A stretch of DNA of 64,000 nucleotides from Chitinophaga sp. HK235 (GCF_018255755.1 NZ_CP073766.1:1612001-1676000); one strand, 5' to 3'. Shown: positions 15,197-23,973, numbered from the stretch's first letter. The notes: generated by a model from the letters alone, not told the origin. A program made the numbers and translations.

Positions 15197-15345
15197 ATTA
15201 CCCGGCTAGGCTGTATCCATTTTCGTATATACCGGCCTGTACTATATTACCCAGCAAGGCTGTATCCCTTTCGTATATACCAGCTTATTCTATATTACCC
15301 TGCAAGGCTGTATCCTTTTCGTATATGCCTGCCTGTTCTATATCA
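15197..15345. repeat. Tandem repeat, about 48-49 bp x 3
   Basis: The motif GGCTGTATCC starts at 15209, 15258 and 15306. Each copy is followed by a TTTCGTATAT block, then by a block such as CTATATTACCC. A partial unit (ATTACCCGGCTA) precedes the first copy. The copies differ by a few substitutions and one indel. Confidence 0.8.
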
Positions 15346-15410
15346 TCATTGCCGGCACGCCCCGGTATCCATGCAGCATGGCCATGAGACATGCCTGCCA
15401 CAGCCACTCT

Positions 15411-15436
15411 CAGGTCTGCGCCGCAGCGCAGACCTG
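15411..15436 (-). terminator. Hairpin downstream of the oxidoreductase gene
   Basis: CAGGTCTGCGC (15411-15421) pairs perfectly with GCGCAGACCTG (15426-15436) around a CGCA loop, 20 bp past the stop of the oxidoreductase gene. There is no T-run, so termination is likely but not certain. Confidence 0.5.
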
Positions 15437-15455
15437 TACCAGCAGCAACAAAAGA

Positions 15456-16820
15456 TTACATCGTAAATACTTTACCACCTACCATCACTTCCTGGGTGGC
15501 TTCGTCAAAAGTGGCTTTCATACCAGTGCGGTAAGCCGCATTGCCCATGATCAGGGCGATGGAGTGAGAATACGCCGCTTCAATAGGAGCATTCGGCTGT
15601 TTGCGTTCCCGCACACAGGTCATCCAATTTCGTACATGCGCGCTCGTGAGTGCGTCACCTCCTGTATTGGCGCCTGTTTCCACCTTTTCCTGTGTATTCA
15701 GCGACAGTGAAGGCAACAGGTTGGCATGCATCCCCATTTCACTGGCTTCTCTTTCTGTGAGGCCGCCGGTACTGCTGATTTTGTTGGTAGACATATCGAT
15801 GGTGCCACCATTGGAATAATAGATCTCTTTGGTACCACCGGCAGAGTTGTGGAAACGGCTGCTATACATCACCTGGAAACCTTTTTCAGGCTCATTGGCC
15901 GGACCGTAATCAAATACCGCTGTCAGCGTATCCGGATTTTTACGCCCATCATGCCACATATAAATACCTCCGTTGGCCACGGCGCTACGCGGGTGTTTCA
16001 GACCGCTGAACCAATGCACCGTATCAATCTGGTGCGTCATCCATTGACCAAAGATACCGGAAGAATAGGGCCAGAACAGGCGATACTCCAGGTATTTGCG
16101 CGGATCCCAGCTGTCCTGCGGACGACCGGCCAGAAAACGTTTCCAGTCGGTATCAGACTCCCGGATGTTTTTCACCAACTCCGGCCTTCTCCAGCGCCCT
16201 GGCTGATTTACGTTCCAGGTCATTTCTACCATGGTGATGTCCCCAAACTTCCCTTCCTGAATGAAGTTAGCTGCCGTATGATAACTGCCGCCACTACGCC
16301 TTTGTGTGCCCACCTGCATGATCTTTCCGGATTCCTTCACCGCCTTGAGCGCATTGCGGGCATCTTCCATCGTTTCCGCAAAAGGTTTTTCACTATACAC
16401 ATCACACTTGTTCTTCACCGCTTCAATTGTATGATAAGCATGCTGGAAGTCGGCCGAAGCAATAAATACGGCATCCAGGTTTTTAATACGGTACAACTCA
16501 TCATTATTCATACAGGCCTGTACGTTATGCCCCGTTTTCTCCTGCAGGAAAGCCTTGCCCTCCTCCCGGCGACGGTTCCAGATATCTGATACGGCTATCA
16601 GATCGAAGTTCAGTTCCTTGTTGTGGCTGAAGAAAGAAGGTAGCAATGCCTGACGGGCCCGGTCCGAAAATCCGACCAGCCCTACATTTACCCGGTCGTT
16701 GGCGCCCATGATACGGGCATAACTGCTGGCTGGCATGCCCATGGCTGTAATGGTAAGTCCTGCGCCGGCCATCAGCGATTGTTGCAGAAATTCCCGCCTT
16801 GTTTTTTTGGTGGATGTCAT
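15456..16820 (-). CDS. Gfo/Idh/MocA-family oxidoreductase with Tat signal
   Basis: This 454-residue NAD(P)-dependent oxidoreductase has a Tat signal (TKKTRREFLQQSLMAGAGLT, residues 4-23), so it is probably periplasmic. The Rossmann fold starts at VNVGLVGFSDRAR, and the conserved E-K-P signature is YSEKPFAETM. The C-terminal domain is the Gfo/Idh substrate domain. Secreted members in Bacteroidota include glycosidases with an NAD-dependent mechanism as well as dehydrogenases, so the reaction is uncertain. The ATG at 16820 gives the normal Tat start; the longer frame to 16928 overlaps the neighbouring gene. It lies 11 bp downstream of a TIM-barrel isomerase-like gene, a common pairing. Confidence 0.85.
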   Translation of the reverse strand: MTSTKKTRREFLQQSLMAGAGLTITAMGMPASSYARIMGANDRVNVGLVGFSDRARQALLPSFFSHNKELNFDLIAVSDIWNRRREEGKAFLQEKTGHNVQACMNNDELYRIKNLDAVFIASADFQHAYHTIEAVKNKCDVYSEKPFAETMEDARNALKAVKESGKIMQVGTQRRSGGSYHTAANFIQEGKFGDITMVEMTWNVNQPGRWRRPELVKNIRESDTDWKRFLAGRPQDSWDPRKYLEYRLFWPYSSGIFGQWMTHQIDTVHWFSGLKHPRSAVANGGIYMWHDGRKNPDTLTAVFDYGPANEPEKGFQVMYSSRFHNSAGGTKEIYYSNGGTIDMSTNKISSTGGLTEREASEMGMHANLLPSLSLNTQEKVETGANTGGDALTSAHVRNWMTCVRERKQPNAPIEAAYSHSIALIMGNAAYRTGMKATFDEATQEVMVGGKVFTM

Positions 16821-16831
16821 TGTAGCGTATT

Positions 16832-17704
16832 TTATTTTTTTCGGGAGATATGATATACTTCTTTTAATTGCTCCTGCAGATAAACCACGGCTGCTGCGTA
16901 TTCCCTGGCGGGGTCTGTCCACTTGCACTCCATCATGATACGCCCTTCATAACCTATTTTTTTCAGCGCAGCCAGATAAGGCCGGAAGTCTTCCCCCGCA
17001 ACACCTGGTGCGGTGCGTTTTTCTCTTTCCGCAATATGGCAATGCACCAGGTTGCCTCTGGCCTGTTCTATATTGATAGCCGGTTCATTTTCGCGGAGCA
17101 TATGGTATATATCTGCTGTCAGCCGGAAATTGGGATGGGCTATCGCTGTCACCAGGCGGTTGCCTTCGGCGACGGTGTTGATGAAGTTGGTTTCGGTAGC
17201 ATTCAGATTTTCCATGGCAATGAGACAGTTATGCTGCTGCGCGATGGTGGCCATTTTGCGGGCCAGCGTAATAAACCGGTCCCTGGCCGCCACCGGGTCT
17301 GCCCCTTCCGGTATCTTACGCGCCTCTCCGCTCCCCAGTACTATCAACCTGATTCCGGCTTTCTCTGCCCTGCGCATCACGGTGTCTACATACCCCAACA
17401 CCCAGGCCTCATCTACCGAAGGGCCCATCAGTTTAAGATAACCGGGAATAAAAACATTGCAGCTCTGCACCTGACAGTGTGCAGCTTTTAGTTTTGAGAG
17501 GTTGACTTCAAACTGAGCCTCACTCAGCGCCGGCGACAGCAGCTTGCGGACTGTCTCTTCCAGGAAGGTAAAGCCGGCAGCCCTGGCCAGACTGTCATTT
17601 TCTATGGAAGTAGCAATACCGATGACTGGCAATCTCGTTTGTGCATTCGATTGCAAAAAACAGGAAGCGCCTGCGAAAAACAGGCATATCAACATACTTT
17701 TCAT
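16832..17704 (-). CDS. Secreted sugar phosphate isomerase/epimerase-like TIM barrel
   Basis: This 290-residue protein belongs to the xylose-isomerase-like TIM barrel (AP endonuclease 2) family. It has a signal peptide ending QSNAQ at about residue 22, so it acts outside the cytoplasm. Family metal-site segments are IAMENLNATE (Glu), LTADIYHML (Asp), HCHIAERE (His) and MMECKW (Glu). The operon arrangement with the Gfo/Idh protein suggests joint handling of a sugar or inositol derivative, possibly 3-keto-glycosides, which such pairs are known to process. The specific substrate is an inference. Confidence 0.8.
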   Translation of the reverse strand: MKSMLICLFFAGASCFLQSNAQTRLPVIGIATSIENDSLARAAGFTFLEETVRKLLSPALSEAQFEVNLSKLKAAHCQVQSCNVFIPGYLKLMGPSVDEAWVLGYVDTVMRRAEKAGIRLIVLGSGEARKIPEGADPVAARDRFITLARKMATIAQQHNCLIAMENLNATETNFINTVAEGNRLVTAIAHPNFRLTADIYHMLRENEPAINIEQARGNLVHCHIAEREKRTAPGVAGEDFRPYLAALKKIGYEGRIMMECKWTDPAREYAAAVVYLQEQLKEVYHISRKK

Positions 17705-17784
17705 AAAGTGGAAGACCCGGATAAAAACTGGTCTGACGAAAAAATAATAATTATCCGGGAGAAATCAAAGCCCTGCACTTTTCT

Positions 17785-18273
17785 TTACGACCGCAACAAC
17801 TCCAGCAAAGGCTCTACCTGCCGCCGGTAATCGTGCTGCAGGTCTTCATGCAGTCCCACGACTACCTTCACAATCTTCTTCAGCTGTGCTGCATATAAAT
17901 TTTGCAGCACCGTACTGTGCTTCGACAACAATCCCGAATCCTTCAGGCATTCACAGAAATAAATCAGCAACTCCGCCTCTGCCGGTTTGGAACCCATATA
18001 CCGGATATGTTTGTTAGTGATGCGCAGTATTTTCCGCAACCGTTTTTTAGCGTTATGCAGATTACTTCCCTTCATCTCTTCAAAACCTGCGTCTATCTCA
18101 GTTTTCACGGAATTGATATATCCCTGCTCATCATCTGCATCAAACAACAAATAAGTAAGCAGTTCTTTGTTTTCTTTTTTATACTTCGCTAATCGTAAAC
18201 ATAATGCTGCCAGCTGTGCCGGTGGCACTGTTGCCAGTTCTTTCTTTAATTCATTAATAGTCGCCGTTTTCAT
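17785..18273 (-). CDS. Conserved helical protein of unknown function
   Basis: This 162-residue protein starts at the ATG at 18273 (MKTATINELKKEL); an upstream in-frame ATG at 18309 is less likely. It is almost wholly helical and charged, beginning with a segment that looks like a protein-interaction module (LATVPPAQLAALCLRLAKYKKENKELLTYLL, residues 14-44). The middle is basic (NAKKRLRKILRITNKHIRYMG). It has no signal peptide or membrane segment. I recognise no named family. It stands alone between the isomerase gene and the divergent DUF1579 gene. Confidence 0.6.
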   Translation of the reverse strand: MKTATINELKKELATVPPAQLAALCLRLAKYKKENKELLTYLLFDADDEQGYINSVKTEIDAGFEEMKGSNLHNAKKRLRKILRITNKHIRYMGSKPAEAELLIYFCECLKDSGLLSKHSTVLQNLYAAQLKKIVKVVVGLHEDLQHDYRRQVEPLLELLRS

Positions 18274-18413
18274 ATGATATCTCTCTGCCTTAAGATCCCG
18301 AAAATACAATTAAATAGCATGGTACAACACCTATGTCCAACACTACACTGCATAATTAACTAAATTGCATCTCACTATAAAACCCCATTACTCACTCTAA
18401 ACAGCCTCAGACT

Positions 18414-18992
18414 ATGAAAACAATTCATGTACTGGCAGTGGCCGCATGGTGCCTGCTGGCAGTTACTACCACCTCCGCACAAAAGATAGACACCGCGGCT
18501 ATCCACAGGGCCTGGATGACCTACATGACTCCTGGCCCCGAACATGATCGACTGGCCAAAATGAATGGCGACTGGGCCTGCGAAATAACTATGTGGAAAG
18601 GACCTGGTGCGCCACCGGAAAAAACAACCGGCACCTGCCGCAATACCATGGTCATGGGAGGACGCTATCAGGAAGGCCGCGTCACTTCTCAAATGGAAGG
18701 CAAACCCTTTGAAGGCCTCAGCACTACTGCTTACGACAATTCCCGTAGAATGTTCCTCAACACCTGGATCGACAATATGGGAACCGGTATCATGATGCTG
18801 GAAGGCAAATGGGACCCGACCATCAGCGGTATCGTATACACAGGAAAATGTCACGATCCCATTAGTCATAAAATGATAGACCTGCGCCAGGTATATAAAT
18901 TCCAGGACGATAACAACTATACCCTGGAAGCATATCGCGTGATGAATGGCAAGGAAGTGAAGGATATGGAAGTAAAATTTAAACGCCAATAG
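18414..18992 (+). CDS. Secreted DUF1579-family protein
   Basis: This 192-residue protein has a signal peptide (MKTIHVLAVAAWCLLAVTTTSAQ, cleavage near 23). The mature part matches the DUF1579 pattern: a start like GPEHDRLAKMNGDWAC, then the GGRYQEGRVTS core, and repeated Trp/Gly strands such as NTWIDNMGTGIM. DUF1579 proteins are beta-barrel, lipocalin-like folds of unknown function. It is probably periplasmic. It stands as a single transcription unit closed by a hairpin directly after the stop. Confidence 0.85.
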   Translation: MKTIHVLAVAAWCLLAVTTTSAQKIDTAAIHRAWMTYMTPGPEHDRLAKMNGDWACEITMWKGPGAPPEKTTGTCRNTMVMGGRYQEGRVTSQMEGKPFEGLSTTAYDNSRRMFLNTWIDNMGTGIMMLEGKWDPTISGIVYTGKCHDPISHKMIDLRQVYKFQDDNNYTLEAYRVMNGKEVKDMEVKFKRQ

Positions 18993-18996
18993 GCTC

Positions 18997-19014
18997 CCGG
19001 GGCAGCAGCCCCGG
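18997..19014 (+). terminator. Hairpin after the DUF1579 gene
   Basis: CCGGGGC (18997-19003) pairs with GCCCCGG (19008-19014) around AGCA, 4 bp after the stop codon. No T-run follows. Confidence 0.5.
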
Positions 19015-19396
19015 TTAAGCTGCAGTAGTCTGCATAATGTCCATATACACCTTCCGGCAATAAAGAGCCCAGCTCAAAAGGCATCGGGCATTGTTGTCTT
19101 TCGCCCATCAAAACACGTAAATATCAAAACGAATATAAAGAAATAGGGTACGGATATTAATTCCAGCAACACCTGCTGATCTTAACTCCCTACTTTTGAA
19201 CCGTCTGCTATTGATCCCGGTATCATACCCGAAAAAAGGCCACACGCCTATTTCCGGAAACAGGAGTCCTTCCTCTTTCAGCAGGCTCCCCCATTTATGA
19301 AAAAAATATCTAGTCATATAGTTTGTTTTCCTGGAAAGCCCTATTTGTTGTTTTTAGCTGTTTTGCCGACCTTTCAATTCTTTGTTGATAACCTTA

Positions 19397-19423
19397 CAGG
19401 TATTGCCCAATGGGTAATACCTG
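19397..19423. promoter_or_regulatory. Near-palindrome upstream of the LytTR operon
   Basis: CAGGTATT (19397-19404) pairs with AATACCTG (19416-19423), and CCCA with TGGG inside. It sits 10 bp before a TACATTTA -7-like box and 43 bp before the response-regulator ATG, covering the -33 region. An ATTTTTTT run follows, so it might also be an attenuator. A role as the regulator's operator is inference. Confidence 0.4.
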
Positions 19424-19466
19424 ATTTTTTTATTACATTTAAAGAAATAACTCATATTAGGAAACT

Positions 19467-20210
19467 ATGATCCGCACGCTGATTATCGATGATGAACCTG
19501 CCATCCGGAAAGACCTCGAATGGCTGATGAAGCGCTACCCCGATTTTGTGGTGCTGGGTAGTTGCGGCAGCATCGCGGAAGCCAGGGTGATCATCCCCAG
19601 TACAGAACCGGAATTGCTGTTGCTCGACATAGAACTGGCCGATGGCACCGGTTTTGACCTGTTACAGGAATTTCCCGACCGGAACTTCCGTATCATATTT
19701 ATCACTGCGTATAACGAACACGCCATCAAAGCCATCAAATTCGGGGCTTTTGATTATCTGCTGAAACCTGTGGATGAAGAAGAACTGGTGGAAACGCTTA
19801 AACGACTTGTTGCGGAAAGCCCAGTGAATACCCGCACACAGATCGATATTACCAGGGGCCATCTTCAGCAGAAGAAGTCCGGGCTGGTGAACCGTATAGT
19901 CCTCCGTTCCTCCCAGTACCTGCAGGTGGTGCCTTTCGAAGAAATATTGTATTGCCAGAGCGATGGCAGTTATACCACTTTCTATCTTACCGGTAATAGA
20001 AAGGTAATGGTCTCCCGTCCTATCAAGGAATATGATGAGCTATTACCCGAAAGCTGGTTTATCCGTATCCATCAGTCCTATATCGTTAACCATCATTTTA
20101 TAGACCGCTTCCTGAAAGACGGCATACTGGTTCTGAAAGACGGAACACAGATACCGGTTTCGGCGCGTAAACGAGAATACGTCAGGCAGTTCCTGATGGG
20201 TGATCATTAA
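19467..20210 (+). CDS. LytTR-family response regulator
   Basis: This 247-residue response regulator has a receiver domain (residues 1-120) and a C-terminal LytTR DNA-binding domain (about 140-245). Acidic pocket residues are in IIDDEPA, the phosphoacceptor is Asp54 (LLLLDIELADG), and the conserved Lys is in YLLKPVDEEEL. LytTR hallmarks are the ILYCQSDGSYTTFYL strand and IRIHQSYIVNHHFID near the end. It is 11 bp upstream of its cognate LytS-type kinase. Members bind direct repeats upstream of target genes, and the target here is unknown. Confidence 0.93.
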   Translation: MIRTLIIDDEPAIRKDLEWLMKRYPDFVVLGSCGSIAEARVIIPSTEPELLLLDIELADGTGFDLLQEFPDRNFRIIFITAYNEHAIKAIKFGAFDYLLKPVDEEELVETLKRLVAESPVNTRTQIDITRGHLQQKKSGLVNRIVLRSSQYLQVVPFEEILYCQSDGSYTTFYLTGNRKVMVSRPIKEYDELLPESWFIRIHQSYIVNHHFIDRFLKDGILVLKDGTQIPVSARKREYVRQFLMGDH

Positions 20211-20221
20211 TTCTTTTTTGC

Positions 20222-21265
20222 ATGCATAGCAGCCATCGGCCTTTTTTGCTTTTCCTCCTGCTTTCCGGCATCTGTAGCTGCCGGCAGCAGCCCCCGTCCT
20301 CTACTCCAGCCGTCACACCCGTATTTACAGCTGCCCAGGTGGTAGGAGCCCCTTCTGTTTATCAGGAATATTACAACAAAGGTGATTATCAAAATGTGCT
20401 CCGTATCCTGGATTCAACCTCCAATACAGCCCTCAGCGAACAGGATGAAAAACAGATGTGGAAGGCCGCAGCCGTACAAGGCCTGAAAGAGCTGGAATCC
20501 CGGCAACAGCAGATGCTGGACCTCAGCCGGCAATACAACTATCACCAGCAGATTATTCTGGTCCTCATCATGTTCCTGCTGGCACTGGGTATTTTTACCA
20601 CTCTCCTTCTCATCCGGCAGCGCAGGCTGGTGACCGCAAAAATGAGCCTGGAACTTGAACAACGCCTGCTGCGCAGTCAGATGGAACCCCATTTTATTTT
20701 TAATACCCTCTCCGTTTTACAGAGCTTCATCCGCCGTGATGAGAAAGACAAATCCGTCAGGTACCTCAACAAATTCTCGCGGATGCTGCGCCTCACCCTC
20801 GAAAACTCCCGCCATAGCCTGGTACCGCTGCACCGGGAAACCGAAGCCATTGAAAACTACCTCAGTCTGCAGGTGGTACGGTTCGATAACGTGTTCGACT
20901 ATACGATACAGGATATCCCCGAAGAAGACAGCAGTGATATCTGTATTCCGCCAATGCTGTTGCAGCCCTTCGTGGAAAACGCCATCCAGCATGGCATGCG
21001 TAACATAGCGCATCATGGTCATATCAGCATTACCCTGGAACTGAAGGAAGACATCCTGCACTGTATAATCGAAGATAATGGCCAGGGATTACAGCCGGTG
21101 AAGAAAAAGGAAAAACATACGCTTTCCGGCACCATCGTGCGTGAGCGGCTGAAAATGCTGAGTCATCAGACCGGTAAAACCGCCACCCTGACGATCACCG
21201 ACAAACAAACAGAAGGTCGTACAGGCGTAAGGGTTACCCTCATGATTCCTGTCCAGCGATGCTAA
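20222..21265 (+). CDS. LytS-type sensor histidine kinase (His_kinase family)
   Basis: This 347-residue kinase pairs with the LytTR regulator immediately upstream. The N-terminus is hydrophobic and ends in Cys residues (SGICSC, 15-20), so it may be a signal peptide or lipobox. A short soluble region of about 90 residues follows, with no known sensor domain. One membrane helix lies at 110-131. The His_kinase phosphoacceptor motif is MEPHFIFNTL with His157. The ATPase domain has the N box (PFVENAIQHGM) and G box (IEDNGQGL). It signals to the LytTR protein by phosphotransfer. The very short extracytoplasmic part is unusual; most relatives carry TPR or Y_Y_Y/propeller sensors. Confidence 0.9.
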   Translation: MHSSHRPFLLFLLLSGICSCRQQPPSSTPAVTPVFTAAQVVGAPSVYQEYYNKGDYQNVLRILDSTSNTALSEQDEKQMWKAAAVQGLKELESRQQQMLDLSRQYNYHQQIILVLIMFLLALGIFTTLLLIRQRRLVTAKMSLELEQRLLRSQMEPHFIFNTLSVLQSFIRRDEKDKSVRYLNKFSRMLRLTLENSRHSLVPLHRETEAIENYLSLQVVRFDNVFDYTIQDIPEEDSSDICIPPMLLQPFVENAIQHGMRNIAHHGHISITLELKEDILHCIIEDNGQGLQPVKKKEKHTLSGTIVRERLKMLSHQTGKTATLTITDKQTEGRTGVRVTLMIPVQRC

Positions 21266-21521
21266 CGTGCCAGTTGCCTTTTATCAAACATAGACAACGT
21301 GGTTGTCATTCTGATGGGCTCGTTTTCCCAACGGGAAATATGTCATATGCAGAAAAAAAAAGTATTATTTTTTGGTTACGGTGAACAAATACAGTAATTA
21401 CTGCTTATTATTGATACCTATTTGTTAAGTGAATGCATACCGAGATACCTGTGATATGATAGATGATCCATACCCCAAAAGCAAAACCATCATTCATTCA
21501 TCACCATAAAAACCATTTCCC

Positions 21522-21950
21522 ATGGCTGCATTAAATCCTTATCTCAACTTCGATGGTAATTGCGAAGAGGCCTTCAACTTTTACAAAAGCGTATTTGGCG
21601 GTGATTTTACCAATCTCACCCGTTTCAGTGATGTTCCCAAAGAATACCAGGCCAGTCCGTCAGACGGTCAGCTGGTGATGCACGTGTCATTACCGATCAG
21701 CAATGGTTCTGTGCTGATGGGCAGCGACCGTCCGCCATACATGGGGGCTGTTACCAAAGGTGACAGTTGTTATCTTTCCATCACCACCACCAGCGAGGAA
21801 GAAACTCAAAAACTTTTCAATGGCCTTTCTGCCGGAGGCAAAGTACTCATGCCACTGGACAAAACATTCTGGGGCGCCTATTTTGGTATGTTCTCAGATA
21901 AATACGGTGTGCTGTGGATGGTGAACTACGATTACAACCAACCCGGCTGA
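21522..21950 (+). CDS. PhnB-like VOC-family protein
   Basis: This 142-residue VOC protein is of the PhnB/3-demethylubiquinone methyltransferase-like type. Characteristic segments are LNPYLNFDGNCEEAFNFYKSVFGG at the start, HVSLPISNGSVLMGSD in the middle and FWGAYFGMFSDKYGVLWMVNY at the end. The last of these is the family's signature of a Trp-Gly turn with a Phe-x-D-x-x-G segment. Function is not established for most members. It is a single-gene unit with a strong terminator right after the stop. Confidence 0.9.
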   Translation: MAALNPYLNFDGNCEEAFNFYKSVFGGDFTNLTRFSDVPKEYQASPSDGQLVMHVSLPISNGSVLMGSDRPPYMGAVTKGDSCYLSITTTSEEETQKLFNGLSAGGKVLMPLDKTFWGAYFGMFSDKYGVLWMVNYDYNQPG

Positions 21951-21966
21951 TTTTTGTGGTCTTTCC

Positions 21967-21994
21967 GATACTCCCGGTCAGCACCGGGAGTATC
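21967..21994 (+). terminator. Terminator of the PhnB-like gene
   Basis: GATACTCCCGGT (21967-21978) pairs perfectly with ACCGGGAGTATC (21983-21994) around a 4-nt loop, 17 bp after the stop codon. Confidence 0.75.
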
Positions 21995-22035
21995 CGTTTA
22001 TCCAGCATCGTCTAACCCTCAAAATCCAATATTTT

Positions 22036-22815
22036 ATGGGCAACAGGACATATTTAATGATCAAGACCGATCCGGAAAACCAGGAAGTACTGTTCGAAGG
22101 CAATAACAGCCTGGCGTACTTCTGGCTGCTGTTACTGGAAAAGCACGATATTGAACGTGTGAAACCTGCCTTTCAGATGTTATACGAAACAGCAGATGAA
22201 TCCATGGACGGAGAACCGATTGATACAGACATCCGGATTTCCCGGAGCAAGGCCCTTCAAAACGGGGCTGCGCACCGGTCTTATATCGGAACCGTTTATC
22301 CTGCCTTGTTGCCGTTATACGACGAATGGCTGGCTTACCTGGCTGCTGCGCCCTCCCATGATGATATATTGTATATAGACCTCGAAGAGTTCAGTGGTTT
22401 TTATGCCAACGTGAATCAGTTTCTGGAAGAATTACTGAGTTTTTATACCCATGTAAAAGAAGGTGCTGCCTATTTTGAACCGGTGATCTCCTCCACTACA
22501 GGCTGGGAGGCTATCGGTAGAAAACAGTTTTATGAATTTTCCGCGCATTACCGCAGCACGCCGGAAACCATCCCTTACCGGAAAAGAATAACGTCCGGCC
22601 AGCCCATTTCCGCGGGTTACAAACTGTTGCTCTGGATCTGGGGAATCGTCAGCGTTGGACTCTTTGCCACCGGCATTTATGCCATCACCCGTTTTCAGGC
22701 GCTCTGGTCAAAAGTGCTGGCAGCCCTGGTTATTCTGGCCGGTGTTTTACTATTGATCATCGGCGGTTTTACCCGTATCTATGAACGAAGCCAGCAGAAA
22801 AAAGCCGCTCCCTGA
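22036..22815 (+). CDS. Unknown protein with two C-terminal membrane helices
   Basis: This 259-residue protein is not recognised. Residues 1-190 are soluble and acidic, starting MGNRTYLMIKTDPENQEVLFEGNNSLAYFW, with aromatic-rich helices. Residues about 199-220 (YKLLLWIWGIVSVGLFATGIYAI) and 225-245 (VLAALVILAGVLLLIIGGF) are two membrane segments, followed by a short basic tail. The N-terminal region would lie on the cytoplasmic side. It is a single gene between the VOC gene and phzF, with no operon link obvious. Confidence 0.55.
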   Translation: MGNRTYLMIKTDPENQEVLFEGNNSLAYFWLLLLEKHDIERVKPAFQMLYETADESMDGEPIDTDIRISRSKALQNGAAHRSYIGTVYPALLPLYDEWLAYLAAAPSHDDILYIDLEEFSGFYANVNQFLEELLSFYTHVKEGAAYFEPVISSTTGWEAIGRKQFYEFSAHYRSTPETIPYRKRITSGQPISAGYKLLLWIWGIVSVGLFATGIYAITRFQALWSKVLAALVILAGVLLLIIGGFTRIYERSQQKKAAP

Positions 22816-22892
22816 CAGCCTCCTTTCTTCTTTACGTTTACGGAGATAATCGTTAATAGCGTAACTTAGACACGGATGACTATAAAGAAGAA

Positions 22893-23687
22893 ATGATGCA
22901 ACTTGCCCTTTACCAGATTGATGCCTTCACTGATCGTTTGTTTGCAGGTAATCCGGCCTGTGTTATGCCACTGGAACACTGGCTTCCCGATGAGGTCCTG
23001 CTGAAGATAGCCCGGGAAAATGCGGTGGCGGAAACCGCCTTTTTTATTCCGGAAGGAAATGATTTTGCCCTTCGCTGGTTTACACCTGAAATTGAAATGG
23101 ACCTCTGTGGCCATGCCACGCTGGCTACGGCCCACGCTATCCATACCATCCTGCAGCATCCCGGTGATGAGCTGCGTTTTCATTCCCGTAGTGGTCTGCT
23201 GAAAGTAAAGGTAGAAGGTGCCCGTTATGTGCTGGAATTCCCTTCCCGTCCGCCGGTACCGGCTGAGCTGCCGGAGAGCATCCGGCTGGCACTGGACCGT
23301 ATGCCCGTAGCCGTTCTCCGATCCAGGGATTATGTGCTCGTATATGCGTCTGAGACAGATATCCGGGAGATACAGATAGACCGGCAGATACTGGACCGTA
23401 TCAACCTGGACCCTGGTGGTGTGGTGATCACTGCTCCGGGTAGTGACTGTGATTTTGTATCGCGTTTTTTTACGCCGCAGGCTTCTATATTTGAAGATCC
23501 CGTAACCGGCTCGGCCCATTGTTCACTGATTCCTTACTGGAGCGGACAGCTGGGCAGAAAAGAGCTGCTGGCCCGGCAATTATCTGACAGAGGAGGAACC
23601 TTGTATTGTGCAGATCAGGGAACAATTGTTAAGATCGCTGGTGAGGCAGTGACTTATTTCACAGGGACCTGCCGGGTGAATTGGTGA
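22893..23687 (+). CDS. PhzF-family isomerase
   Basis: This 264-residue protein is a member of the PhzF phenazine-biosynthesis isomerase family, which adopts the diaminopimelate-epimerase fold. The conserved start is YQIDAFTDRLFAGNPACVM, the catalytic Glu is Glu47 in NAVAETAFF, and family motifs RWFTPEIEMDLCGHATLA and EDPVTGSAHC are present. No other phenazine genes are nearby, so the protein is probably one of the many general PhzF-like isomerases rather than part of phenazine synthesis. The start is the first of two adjacent ATGs. Confidence 0.93.
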   Translation: MMQLALYQIDAFTDRLFAGNPACVMPLEHWLPDEVLLKIARENAVAETAFFIPEGNDFALRWFTPEIEMDLCGHATLATAHAIHTILQHPGDELRFHSRSGLLKVKVEGARYVLEFPSRPPVPAELPESIRLALDRMPVAVLRSRDYVLVYASETDIREIQIDRQILDRINLDPGGVVITAPGSDCDFVSRFFTPQASIFEDPVTGSAHCSLIPYWSGQLGRKELLARQLSDRGGTLYCADQGTIVKIAGEAVTYFTGTCRVNW

Positions 23688-23973
23688 AACGGCGACGAAA
23701 CCAATATTTTGAATTTCAATTATTTACACAAATAATATTTCAAAGTGGATATAGCGGTAACATCATAAGTGCGTATATTCGCAACAGTTTTTTTGTTAAT
23801 CTTTAAATATGTTAAAATAATTACCCTATTATGTGATAAGTTTTTGTTAAATTTAGCTTAACGACACACACCTAAGGATGGAATATGATTGTAAGGTTCC
23901 AGTCCCTACCGCCCAGATTAACCATAAAAGACTCATCTCTAGCTAACCTCAACAATGAAAATTTGCACTGCAG

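Larger units (their letters stand above)
15031..15455. other. Intergenic region with tandem repeat and hairpin
   Basis: No gene is supported here. The region contains the 5' flank of the T9SS gene, three tandem copies of a 48-49 bp repeat (15197-15345) and an 11-bp hairpin at 15411-15436 beyond the oxidoreductase stop. Open frames over the repeat are by-products of a unit close to a multiple of three. Confidence 0.6.
18993..19466. other. Intergenic region before the LytTR operon
   Basis: No gene is supported in these 474 bp. It holds a hairpin just after the DUF1579 gene (18997-19014) and a 27-bp near-palindrome at 19397-19423, with a TACATTTA element (19434-19441) resembling the Bacteroidota -7 box TAnnTTTG. 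Short minus-strand frames here look random. Confidence 0.55.

Noticed and set aside
15124..15466. Overlapping frames across the 48-49 bp tandem repeat
   Set aside because: Length arises because a 48-bp unit keeps frame; the encoded peptide is repetitive, has no signal or domain, and one unit is 49 bp.
15726..16589. Long plus-strand frame of 287 codons
   Set aside because: It is antisense to the Gfo/Idh oxidoreductase, which has clear Tat and Rossmann motifs; the antisense translation has no family pattern.
19108..19317. Minus-strand frame of 69 codons upstream of the LytTR operon
   Set aside because: Aromatic-rich, no conserved pattern, no neighbours on that strand; treated as chance.
22893..23687. 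Phenazine biosynthesis cluster
   Set aside because: Only a PhzF-family isomerase is present; no other phz-type gene is nearby, and PhzF homologues are common outside phenazine pathways.
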